From Enterobacter sp. R4-368 (GTDB lineage: Bacteria; Pseudomonadota; Gammaproteobacteria; Enterobacterales; Enterobacteriaceae), in the NCBI RefSeq assembly GCF_000410515.1, contig NC_021500.1:1-64000 (forward strand): 64,000 bases of DNA, given 5' to 3'. Under the pieces are notes generated by a model. That model made no database searches. It was not told the DNA's origin and saw only the letters and a program-made list of their open reading frames with translations. Of this stretch, positions 51,886 to 60,161 are shown piece after piece (the stretch's first letter is position 1; each line of letters opens with the position of its first letter). Both the position numbers and the translations under genes were made by a program.

Positions 51886-54426
51886 ATGAAGATTATTAAA
51901 CCGCTGCGGCTGAGTGTGCTTAATCGCCCATTTCGCCTGCAGGGGCAAAATCACCTGGGTGTTTCTGTTCTCGCGCTGCTGGATATGAGCGCGCAACCAA
52001 AATTACGTCCTGAAGTCGAGTTGTGGCAGCTGGCCGCCAGCGAGTTGCAAACCAGCGGCGGCGTGCTGGATATGGCAATGCCGAAAGCGCGCGCCGAATT
52101 CCTCGCTACCGGCTTCGCTTATTCGCACCATCATCAGGATAAAACCGCGTGTGCGGTGCGCATTGAAATCGGTGAGCTCAGTAAAACGCTGGCCGTCACC
52201 GGCGATCGCTACTGGGCCGGTTCGCGCCCGACCGCCGCCAAACCTTTTGAACAGATGCGTCTCGACTGGAGCCGCGCTTTCGGGGGCGAAGGTTTTGAGG
52301 AAAACCCGCACGGTATCGGCGCCGTGGAAGAAAACCACAACGGCACCCGATTTCGTCGCCTGCCTAATATTGAACTCTTAAATCAGCGTGTCACGTCTCC
52401 GCGCGCAAAACCTGAACCAGCCTCTTTCGGCCCGCTGGATCTTCTCTGGCCTCGCCGCTTTCGCCGGATGGGTAAAAACTACGATGCCCGCTGGTTGCAG
52501 TATGATTTCCCCGGTTTTGCGCCCGATATTGACTGGCGGGTATTTAACGCCGCCAGCCCCGATCAGTGGTGGGAAGAGCGGGATGCGCTACCACCGCAGG
52601 CCGCATGGCGCATCTGGAATATGCACCCGGAGCAGCATTTGCAGGAAGGCACGCTGCCGCCGTGGCAGGCGCGCTGCTTTATGCAGCGCCAGCGCGGCGA
52701 TGAGATCCTGTTTGAAGAGATCGCGTTGCGCGCCACTACGGTGTGGTTTTTCCCGCATCTTGAACAGATGGTGCTTATCTGGCAGGGCAATCAGCGTGTC
52801 AATGAAGACGATGCGGCAGACGTTTTGCAACTGATGCCTGCGCTGGAAAAAATCGGTGCTCCCCGCTCGGTCAACCACTATCGCAAAGTGCTCCATCAGC
52901 GTCTGGATAAAGAGAAAGGCGCGCTGTTTGCCTTCCGTGAAAAAGATTTGATACCTGAAGAGGTTATCGGCCCGTGGATCGACAGCGAGGTACAGGAAAA
53001 CCACAGCCCGATGCGTGATAACCAGCAAAACCGCGCCATGCAGCTGCGCGAGCAGCATCGTGCGCGGCTGGAAGCACAGGGCGCGGATACCGCCGATCTG
53101 CTCCAGGAGATGGAGGAGCCCGCACTTCCGAAGCTGGAGGATTTGCCTGAGTTTATCGAAGAGATGGAGCGCAAAGCCCGGCAAATGCAGGCGCAGGCCG
53201 AAACACGCAAAGCAGAGATGGAGGCGCGTTTCCCGCAGATGAATGCGCAGGAAAACCAGCCGCGCGGGCCGGAATCGATGATGCGCATGCAGGATTTACT
53301 GGAGCGCAACGCCGACAGCATGAGTGAGAAAAAGCTAAAGCAGAGCCGGGAAGCGCTGCACAAACTCTATCTGATGTCTGCCGCCGAACAACCACCTGCC
53401 ATCAAACTGACTGGCGATATCGCGCTGATTATTCGCCAGCGTGCCGAAAGAACGATGGCGCAGGGCGGGGATTTCAGCGGGCTGGATCTGACCGGCGCGG
53501 ATTTTTCCGGCATGGATCTCCGTGGTGCCAATTTCCGCAATGCACTGCTGGAGTGTGCCAACCTCAGCCAGTGCCAGCTTGACGGCGCTGATTTCAGCAA
53601 TGCGATGCTGGCGCGTACGGATTTACAGGGTGCCTCGCTTTGCGAATGCAACTTCACCGAAGCAAGTCTTGCGCTGGCGCAGTGCCACCAGACCAATTTC
53701 ACCGGTGCGCAGTTTACAGAATCGGAAATGACCGATGCGCTGTTTGACGCGTGTGATTTCAGCCATGCACGGCTGGAAAAACTACTGCTGCGTAAAACTG
53801 GCTTTAGCCAGTGCGTATTCCGTCACGCGACGCTGGATAATTGTGTGTTTATGGAACTTACGCTGCCGCAACCTGACTTTAGCGCGGCAACAATGAATAA
53901 AAGCAGTTTTATCCAGTGTGATCTGCAAAGTGCCTCTTTTGCCGGGGCACATCTGGAAGGCTGTTCCTGGGTAGAGAGCCGCCTGGAGCGAGCCCTGTTT
54001 CGTGACGCCACGCTTATCACCTGTGCGGTGGCATCCGGAGGCACGCTGTGCGGTGCAGATTTCAGCGGCGCGCAGCTAAAGCAGAGCAATTTACGCCAGG
54101 CGGTACTGACTGACGCCCGTTTCGTTCGCGCGAAGCTCGATAACAGCGATCTCAGCGAGGCGCAATGTGAAGGGGCGGATTTTAGCGGTGCGACGCTAAC
54201 CGGCAGTCTGTTTATGCGTACTGATTTTCGACGTGTGCGTTTTACCGACGCCAATTTAATGGGCGCGATGATGCAAAAAAGCCGTCTTGAAGGTGCCGAT
54301 CTCAGTTTCAGCAATCTGTTCCGCGCCGATCTTTCCCAGTCGATAGCGGACAGCACCACGAAATTTGAGGGTGCCTATAACAAACGCGTGAAAACCCTGC
54401 CGAAGCGCGACGGGGAGGTGATATGA
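51886..54426 (+). CDS. DUF2169 adaptor fused to pentapeptide repeats
   Basis: DUF2169 proteins are T6SS adaptor-chaperones that help load PAAR-linked effectors onto VgrG. This 846-residue protein has DUF2169 in residues 1-320 (RPFRLQGQNHLGVSVLALLD, FGPLDLLWPRRFRRMG), a charged helical linker at about 380-500 (EEMERKARQMQAQAETRKAE) and some 30 pentapeptide repeats from about 525 to the end (pattern A(D/N)(L/F)xx). The repeats would form a right-handed beta-helix. AAAGGATG precedes the ATG. It overlaps the next gene by four bases. Confidence 0.9.
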   Translation: MKIIKPLRLSVLNRPFRLQGQNHLGVSVLALLDMSAQPKLRPEVELWQLAASELQTSGGVLDMAMPKARAEFLATGFAYSHHHQDKTACAVRIEIGELSKTLAVTGDRYWAGSRPTAAKPFEQMRLDWSRAFGGEGFEENPHGIGAVEENHNGTRFRRLPNIELLNQRVTSPRAKPEPASFGPLDLLWPRRFRRMGKNYDARWLQYDFPGFAPDIDWRVFNAASPDQWWEERDALPPQAAWRIWNMHPEQHLQEGTLPPWQARCFMQRQRGDEILFEEIALRATTVWFFPHLEQMVLIWQGNQRVNEDDAADVLQLMPALEKIGAPRSVNHYRKVLHQRLDKEKGALFAFREKDLIPEEVIGPWIDSEVQENHSPMRDNQQNRAMQLREQHRARLEAQGADTADLLQEMEEPALPKLEDLPEFIEEMERKARQMQAQAETRKAEMEARFPQMNAQENQPRGPESMMRMQDLLERNADSMSEKKLKQSREALHKLYLMSAAEQPPAIKLTGDIALIIRQRAERTMAQGGDFSGLDLTGADFSGMDLRGANFRNALLECANLSQCQLDGADFSNAMLARTDLQGASLCECNFTEASLALAQCHQTNFTGAQFTESEMTDALFDACDFSHARLEKLLLRKTGFSQCVFRHATLDNCVFMELTLPQPDFSAATMNKSSFIQCDLQSASFAGAHLEGCSWVESRLERALFRDATLITCAVASGGTLCGADFSGAQLKQSNLRQAVLTDARFVRAKLDNSDLSEAQCEGADFSGATLTGSLFMRTDFRRVRFTDANLMGAMMQKSRLEGADLSFSNLFRADLSQSIADSTTKFEGAYNKRVKTLPKRDGEVI

Positions 54427-55508
54427 GTCAGTTAAGTGCCGCAGAGTTGCAGCAAAAAGTGAAAAGCGGCGAGGCCATTATGGAACTCAACCTTGATGGC
54501 TGCGATCTGCGCGGATGTGATTTATCCGGCGGGATTTTTCAGGAGGTGTCGTTCGAAGGGGCCAGTCTGCAGGGCTGCAATCTGCAGGAGAGCGTTTTTA
54601 CCGAATGCCAGCTTGCAGGCGCCGCGCTTACAGCGGCACACCTCGAAGAGACCGTGTTTAACCAGTGTGATGTAGCCGCGGCGAATTTCAGCAATACCGC
54701 GCTGCTGCGTTGCGTATTCAACGAATGCACATTAAACGGCTGCGACTTCACGCAGTCGGCTTTTGACAGCATCCAGTTTATGCGCAGCCCGCTGAATAAA
54801 AGCCTTTTTACCGGTGCGCGTTTAGAACGTTCGACACTGTTTGAGTGCCCGCTTGATGGGGCGAAACTCAACCATTGCCATAACCTGCTGACCACGTACT
54901 ACGGCATCGATCTGCGCAATACGGATCTCAGCGGGAGCCAGTTTGAACGGGCGGTGTTTTTTAACTGCGACCAGCGCGGCAAAAACTATGCGCAACATCA
55001 GTTCACCGGCTGCCAGTTTACCGATAACCAGCTTGATGGCGCTGATTTTAGCGGGGCGCAGCTCACCCAGTGCAATTTCAAAGGCGCATCGCTCAGACAA
55101 GCGCGACTGAACAACGTTAATGCCACGCAGGCGCTGTTTATGCAGGCCGATTTGAGCGGCGCGCACGCCCACGGCAGCCTGTTCGATCAGGCGATTTTTG
55201 TCGGTGCGACATTACAGCAGGCCAGTTTTAAACAGAGCCGTTTTTTCCAGAGCATCCTGCAACACGTTGCGGCCCGGCAGGTCGATTTCACCCTGTGTGA
55301 TTTTACCTATGCCGATTTCAGCGGCGCGGAGGTGTGCGAAGCCGATTTTCGCGGCGCGATCTTCTCGCGCAGCCGTTTTCATCGCGCGCGGCAAGAGGGC
55401 GCGCGGTTTGCCGATCGCAAAGGCATTCTTGAGTACGACGAAGAGTTACTGGCGGCGGAGGCCTGGACCGCCGAACGCCACAGCCGAATTTACGGAGACT
55501 TGCAATGA
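54423..55508 (+). CDS. pentapeptide-repeat protein (361 aa)
   Basis: Almost the whole protein is pentapeptide repeats, rich in Cys and Phe at the central position (CDLRGCDLSGG, ADFSGAQLTQCNFKGA). The last 30 residues are not repeats (RKGILEYDEELLAAEAW). It has no signal peptide. Pentapeptide proteins next to DUF2169 are part of the PAAR-adaptor module in many T6SS loci, but what they do is not settled. A gyrase-mimic or a spike-extension role is possible. It is translationally coupled on both sides (ATGA overlaps). Confidence 0.85.
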   Translation: MSQLSAAELQQKVKSGEAIMELNLDGCDLRGCDLSGGIFQEVSFEGASLQGCNLQESVFTECQLAGAALTAAHLEETVFNQCDVAAANFSNTALLRCVFNECTLNGCDFTQSAFDSIQFMRSPLNKSLFTGARLERSTLFECPLDGAKLNHCHNLLTTYYGIDLRNTDLSGSQFERAVFFNCDQRGKNYAQHQFTGCQFTDNQLDGADFSGAQLTQCNFKGASLRQARLNNVNATQALFMQADLSGAHAHGSLFDQAIFVGATLQQASFKQSRFFQSILQHVAARQVDFTLCDFTYADFSGAEVCEADFRGAIFSRSRFHRARQEGARFADRKGILEYDEELLAAEAWTAERHSRIYGDLQ

Positions 55509-56110
55509 ACAACCTCAATCAACCTTTGACTCTCGCCACGCTGCCCGGCGGCCAGTTTTCCGCACGCGTCACCCACTGTTTTGACGATGGCAGCCTGATG
55601 GTCGAATGCGACGGGCGCGGCTGGCACTGCCGCCGGGCAGTAAGTTGCGTGATTGCACCGCAGGCGGGCGATACGGTGCTGATAAGCGCGGTCGATAACC
55701 AGATGTGGCTACTCGCCGTGCTGGAGCGCGGTAACGAGGACGCCACCGAGCTGAGTGTGCCGGGCGACTTGCGTATCACAAGCCAGGGCGCATTAACCCT
55801 CAGCAGCGATGCGCTGAATGTCAGTGCGGCGAAAGGCGATTGCCATATCAGCGAGATGAACTACAGCGGCGACAAGATTTCCGCATGGATTACGCTTTCG
55901 CGCATTGTTGGCAAACGGGCGGAATCCGTCTGGCAGACGGTCACGCAGATGAGCCAGCACCTGTTTCGCACCACCCGCCAGACCGAGCATGTGCGCGCCG
56001 GGCAACTGGATATGAAAGCGGAAGATTATCTGCGTATGCACGCGCAAAACACGGTGATCACCTCGAAAGCGATCACTAAAGTCGATTCTGAACAGATCCA
56101 TATGGGGTAA
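55505..56110 (+). CDS. DUF3540-family T6SS adaptor-operon protein
   Basis: The 201-residue protein matches the DUF3540 layout: an N-terminal OB-like part (LPGGQFSARVTHCFDDGSLMV, GDTVLISAVDNQMWLLAVLER), a beta-helix-like middle with ITSQGALTLSSDALNV, and a C-terminal stretch of short repeats. In known operons it lies between DUF2169 and DUF4150 genes and may shape the spike tip. It overlaps the preceding gene by four bases. Confidence 0.8.
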   Translation: MNNLNQPLTLATLPGGQFSARVTHCFDDGSLMVECDGRGWHCRRAVSCVIAPQAGDTVLISAVDNQMWLLAVLERGNEDATELSVPGDLRITSQGALTLSSDALNVSAAKGDCHISEMNYSGDKISAWITLSRIVGKRAESVWQTVTQMSQHLFRTTRQTEHVRAGQLDMKAEDYLRMHAQNTVITSKAITKVDSEQIHMG

Positions 56111-56114
56111 TTCG

Positions 56115-56507
56115 ATGTTTGCAAACTGCCAGTTGATGGGCGTTGATCTCGCGTTTCCGGATGTCTGTCTGACGCCGATGCCAGCTCCGACGCCAATCCC
56201 GTACCCGGATATCGCGCTGGGGCCAACCGCGATACCGAACGCGCTCAATATTCTGTTTATGGGCATGCCCGCGCACAATATGGCGACCATTACACCGCTG
56301 ACCAACGGCGATAACCCCGGAGTGGCAACGGGAGTGGCGTCCGGTACGGTGATGGGGCCGTCGCGCCATCTGACCGGCGCGTTCACCGTGCTGCTGAAAG
56401 GTACACCGGCAACGCGCTTAACCAGCGTCAGCCTGCAAAACTCCACCAATGCCATTGGTATGCGCATTGTGCCAAGCCAGTTCAAAGTATTAATGCTGGC
56501 ACCGTAA
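56115..56507 (+). CDS. DUF4150 PAAR-like spike-tip protein
   Basis: DUF4150 proteins are PAAR-like cones that sharpen the VgrG tip and bind effectors. The 130-residue product is rich in Pro and Gly (PMPAPTPIPYPDIALGPT) and carries HNMATITPLTNGDNPGVATGVASG and KGTPATRL, all typical. It has no C-terminal toxin domain, so it is a stand-alone tip for a non-covalently bound cargo. It closes the DUF2169-pentapeptide-pentapeptide-DUF3540 operon. vgrG2 starts 100 bp later. Confidence 0.88.
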   Translation: MFANCQLMGVDLAFPDVCLTPMPAPTPIPYPDIALGPTAIPNALNILFMGMPAHNMATITPLTNGDNPGVATGVASGTVMGPSRHLTGAFTVLLKGTPATRLTSVSLQNSTNAIGMRIVPSQFKVLMLAP

Positions 56508-56607
56508 CGGCACACGCAACGCACAGTAATTTTCCACCTAAAAAAACGAACGCACAGGCAACAGCAAGTGCGCTTTCCGGTGATTGATTTTTTACGGAAT
56601 CATGGTT

Positions 56608-59217
56608 ATGGCGAACAGAATCACGGCGACGTTACCCGTCGGGGGCTTACTTTTCTGGAAACTCTCCGGGCGCGAAGCGCTGTCGGAATCATTTACGCTG
56701 GCGCTGACGGTACTGGGCACCGATGCGCGGGCAGACCGCAGCAAGCTGCTGGGGCAATCTGCAACCATCAATATTCCCACCCAGGGAACGGGCACGCGCT
56801 ATATCAACGGCAAAATCACCCGCGTGGCGGTGAGCGCCGTTGAACTTTCGGGGACGCGTTACGCGGTGTATCAGCTCACCGTGGAGCCGGATTTGTGGCC
56901 GATGAAACGCGACCGCAACCTGCGTATCTTCCAGGGCCAGACTGCGCCGCAGATAGTGAAAACGCTGCTCGGCGAATATCAGGTGAACGTGGAAGATAAG
57001 CTGACCGGCAGTTACCGCACCTGGGATTACTGCGTGCAGTACCAGGAATCGAGCCTCGATTTCATCAGCCGTCTGATGGAGCTTGAGGGCATCGCCTACC
57101 ATTTCCGCCACGAAGCCGACCGCCATGTGCTGGTGCTGACCGACGCGGCGACCGAACATCAGCCCTTCAGCGGCTATGAAACCATTCCGTATCACCAGAC
57201 GCCGTCCGGCGGCAGCACGGATGAAGAGGGTATCAGCCAGTGGGCGCTTGAAGACAGCGTGACGCCGGGTATTTACAGCCTCGACGATTACGACTTCCGC
57301 AAACCGAACGCGTGGCTGTTCCAGGCGCGGCAGAACCCGGCATCACCGCAGCCGGGCAGCATTGACGTGTACGACTGGCCGGGGCGTTTTGTCGAGCACG
57401 GTCACGGGGAGTATTACGCACGTATCCGCCAGGAGCGCTGGCAGGTGGAGCACCAGCAGATTCAGGGCACCGCCACGGCGGTTGGTGTCGCACCGGGAAA
57501 CACCTTTGCGCTGTATAACGCGCCGTTTTTCAGCGATAACGGCGAGTACCTGACCACCGAAGCGAACTACTTTTTCGAGGAAAACCGCTATGCCAGCGGC
57601 TCCGACGGCGAAACGGTGCACCGCATCGATTTCACCGTCATTCCGTCGTCGGTGGTGTTCCGCCCGGCGGCGGTGACGGCGTGGCCGAAAACCTACGGGC
57701 CGCAGACGGCGAAAGTGGTCGGCCCGCAGGGCGAGAGCATCTGGACGGATAAATATGGCCGGGTGAAGGTGAAATTCCACTGGGACCGTCTGGCGAAAGG
57801 CGATGACACCAGCTCCTGCTGGGTGCGTGTGTCGAGTGCCTGGGCGGGGCAGGGTTTCGGCGGGGTGCAAATCCCGCGCGTGGGCGACGAAGTGGTGATC
57901 GACTTTATCAACGGTGATCCGGACCGGCCGATCGTTACCGGGCGTGTCTATAACGAAGCGAGTATGCCGCCGTGGGCATTACCTGCTGCTGCCACGCAGA
58001 TGGGCTTCCTCAGCCGCTCGAAAGATGGATCGGTCGATAACGCCAACGCCCTGCGCTTTGAAGACAAGGCGGGCGAAGAGCAGGTGTGGATCCAGGCGGA
58101 ACGTAACATGGATGTTCACGTCAAAAACGACGCCTCGCGCTCGATCGGCAGTAACCACAGCCACTATGTACGTAAAAATGAGCTGTACCGCGTCGAAACA
58201 AATCAGACTCAGGCCGTGAAAGGGCAAACGGAAATCCTTACCGGCAAAGGCAAGCTCGATGCGGTGGTGGAGCAGTTTATTCTGGCTTCCGGGACGCAAC
58301 TGCGGCTGGTATCCGGTCACAGCGCCATTGAGCTTAATGCGAATGGCAAAATCAACCTGATTGGTAAATCCTTTAACTTCTTTGTCGAAGAAGATGGGCA
58401 CATTACCACCGGCGGTAAGTTGCATCTCAATGCTCCCGGAACAAAAGCCCCGACTACCGCGCCAGGAGCTGACCATAAAGGGAATATTAACTCTGCGGTA
58501 CAGGCGAAATTTTCCCCGCAGGGTAACGTGCAACACGCGGCCCCTGTGGCAGCGGCTCCGGCGGGGGCGGCCAAACCGGTGACGAAATACAAAGCGCCAC
58601 CGCCGCTGAAGGGGGATTATGTTTTTAGTAACGAGAAGAGTAAAAGTCAATTCATGCCGTTCAGTGATGGCGTGGTGAAGAAAATAAACAGTTCCCCCAA
58701 AATGCAGAGCGATTTAAAAAAGCTCATGGATGATCAGTGGAATATATCACCTAACGTTCCAGGGGGTGGAAGCTGGACCGATACGAAAAATAAAGTCATG
58801 GTATTAGATCCGGAAAGTATGGCGGATGATAATGAAGCGGTCATGACGCTGGCGCATGAAGTCGGCCATGCGACCAGCCCCTATAAAAATGACTTCAGCT
58901 CAAAAAGTAATTTTGTTAACGGCATGCTTAAAGATGAAGGGCAGGCCACGCTGAATGAAATTCAGGTCCGCCGCGAAATTTATCATAATAGCGGTATAGA
59001 TATTGGCTCAATGACTGACTCATCGAATGAGATGAAATATATCCAGGCATTTAAAGATATGGACAGCGGAAAAATAACCCGCGATGAAGCCAGTAAAGCA
59101 ATTGGAGAAATTTACCGCAGGGGTGAAGTTGCATCCGGTTCAACTACCAATGAAGTTTATGAAGACCATTACGGGAATATGTACGATGACTATATGCAAG
59201 GTAAGGCACCTCACTAA
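56608..59217 (+). CDS. vgrG: evolved VgrG2 with C-terminal zinc-metallopeptidase domain
   Basis: Residues 1-450 are nearly the same as VgrG1. A shorter, different beta-helix (about 460-610) and a Pro/Ala-rich linker (620-665) follow. The last 200 residues are an added domain with His750-Glu-Val-Gly-His754 (LAHEVGHATSPYKNDF) and Glu777 in KDEGQATLNE, matching the HExxH plus distant Glu plan of zinc peptidases. This should be a toxin carried directly by the spike. The start at ATG 56608 aligns with VgrG1 (ATG 56602 also possible). The 3' end overlaps a lipoprotein gene, the likely immunity gene. The target is unknown. Confidence 0.93.
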   Translation: MANRITATLPVGGLLFWKLSGREALSESFTLALTVLGTDARADRSKLLGQSATINIPTQGTGTRYINGKITRVAVSAVELSGTRYAVYQLTVEPDLWPMKRDRNLRIFQGQTAPQIVKTLLGEYQVNVEDKLTGSYRTWDYCVQYQESSLDFISRLMELEGIAYHFRHEADRHVLVLTDAATEHQPFSGYETIPYHQTPSGGSTDEEGISQWALEDSVTPGIYSLDDYDFRKPNAWLFQARQNPASPQPGSIDVYDWPGRFVEHGHGEYYARIRQERWQVEHQQIQGTATAVGVAPGNTFALYNAPFFSDNGEYLTTEANYFFEENRYASGSDGETVHRIDFTVIPSSVVFRPAAVTAWPKTYGPQTAKVVGPQGESIWTDKYGRVKVKFHWDRLAKGDDTSSCWVRVSSAWAGQGFGGVQIPRVGDEVVIDFINGDPDRPIVTGRVYNEASMPPWALPAAATQMGFLSRSKDGSVDNANALRFEDKAGEEQVWIQAERNMDVHVKNDASRSIGSNHSHYVRKNELYRVETNQTQAVKGQTEILTGKGKLDAVVEQFILASGTQLRLVSGHSAIELNANGKINLIGKSFNFFVEEDGHITTGGKLHLNAPGTKAPTTAPGADHKGNINSAVQAKFSPQGNVQHAAPVAAAPAGAAKPVTKYKAPPPLKGDYVFSNEKSKSQFMPFSDGVVKKINSSPKMQSDLKKLMDDQWNISPNVPGGGSWTDTKNKVMVLDPESMADDNEAVMTLAHEVGHATSPYKNDFSSKSNFVNGMLKDEGQATLNEIQVRREIYHNSGIDIGSMTDSSNEMKYIQAFKDMDSGKITRDEASKAIGEIYRRGEVASGSTTNEVYEDHYGNMYDDYMQGKAPH

Positions 59218-59716
59218 AATAATCGTAATGACATTCGCTTTATTCTCCTCATTTTATTCATGCGCAGAAGAAAATAATATGAAAGTACAATCATTATGGC
59301 AATTCGCGACACAGCTTAAAAACACAGTCGGCCAGGATGTAGAAGAACTGGATGCAATCATTCCCGGCAGATTTGTGCGTGAAGATCCCAATATTGCGGA
59401 GAGATTAAAAGCAGAACCGTTCACGATTGACGGCGGTATTGAAATCAGAAATATGGAAGTCCGTCTTGATCTGCATAATCCGGGTAAGGTTTATATCATT
59501 TCTTACGATGTCGCGAATGCCGATATTTTGTTAGAGGACGTCAGGAAAACCTACCCGCAATTAAAGTTAATTGATGTTCCGCGCGGGCGTTCTAAAGATG
59601 AAACTTTCTCCTGGATCACACCACTTGATGAAAAGGGAAATGGCATTGGATTTGGTTTTCCTTATGCGCAACCCTCTTATTTAAAAAATATGACCCTCAG
59701 GAATTTTCAGGATTAA
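59186..59716 (+). CDS. lipoprotein, probable immunity to the VgrG2 metallopeptidase
   Basis: The family is not recognised. From ATG 59186 the 176-residue product has a lipoprotein signal: basic start (KVRHLTK), a hydrophobic core, then FYSC with Cys26. The mature part is about 150 residues without membrane segments and ends in an LKNMTLRNF stretch. The gene overlaps the end of vgrG2 by 32 bp, which is typical of toxin-immunity pairs. A periplasmic lipoprotein would fit a toxin that acts in the periplasm. ATG 59228 is a shorter alternative but cuts into the signal. Confidence 0.65.
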   Translation: MTICKVRHLTKIIVMTFALFSSFYSCAEENNMKVQSLWQFATQLKNTVGQDVEELDAIIPGRFVREDPNIAERLKAEPFTIDGGIEIRNMEVRLDLHNPGKVYIISYDVANADILLEDVRKTYPQLKLIDVPRGRSKDETFSWITPLDEKGNGIGFGFPYAQPSYLKNMTLRNFQD

Positions 59717-59719
59717 CTT

Positions 59720-60148
59720 ATGCAATATACCCTCCAGGAAGGTTCCTTTTCATTATTTCCTGCCGGCTGGCAGGACACCAGTATGACCATGCTTCGCGAT
59801 GAAGAGAGTGGCTTATCGCTGATCGTCAGTCGCGGCCCGATCCCGGACGGCAGCGATTTTGAGAAAGAGTTTTATCGCCAGTGGGACGTGCTGCGTACGC
59901 AAATGGGCGACATCGCACAGAGCGAATTCGCGCGTATTCTCGTTGGCCGCGACAACAAAACCCGCGCGGTGGAAGTGGAAACGGTATTTACCCGTAACGG
60001 TCAGCAAATCTGGCAAAAACAGTTTGCCGTTCAGGCGCCGGGCGCGGCGGTAGTGATGATCTTTACCCTTTCGGCACTGCGCGCCTTTACCGATGACGAT
60101 GGCGAGCGCTGGGACGCCATCAAACACAGTCTGACGCTGCACGAATAA
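59720..60148 (+). CDS. DUF1795 (Eag-type) chaperone for the Rhs effector
   Basis: Eag chaperones bind the prePAAR and membrane helices of Rhs/PAAR effectors and keep them soluble until loading. The 142-residue DUF1795 protein is complete: YTLQEGSFSLFPAGWQDTSM at the start, TRAVEVETVFTRNGQ in the middle, and a final WDAIKHSLTL helix. It lies 13 bp upstream of the Rhs gene, whose N-terminus has the helices such chaperones recognise. AGGATT precedes the ATG. Compare the truncated relative at 45207. Confidence 0.85.
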   Translation: MQYTLQEGSFSLFPAGWQDTSMTMLRDEESGLSLIVSRGPIPDGSDFEKEFYRQWDVLRTQMGDIAQSEFARILVGRDNKTRAVEVETVFTRNGQQIWQKQFAVQAPGAAVVMIFTLSALRAFTDDDGERWDAIKHSLTLHE

Positions 60149-60161
60149 CGGAATCGGTAGC

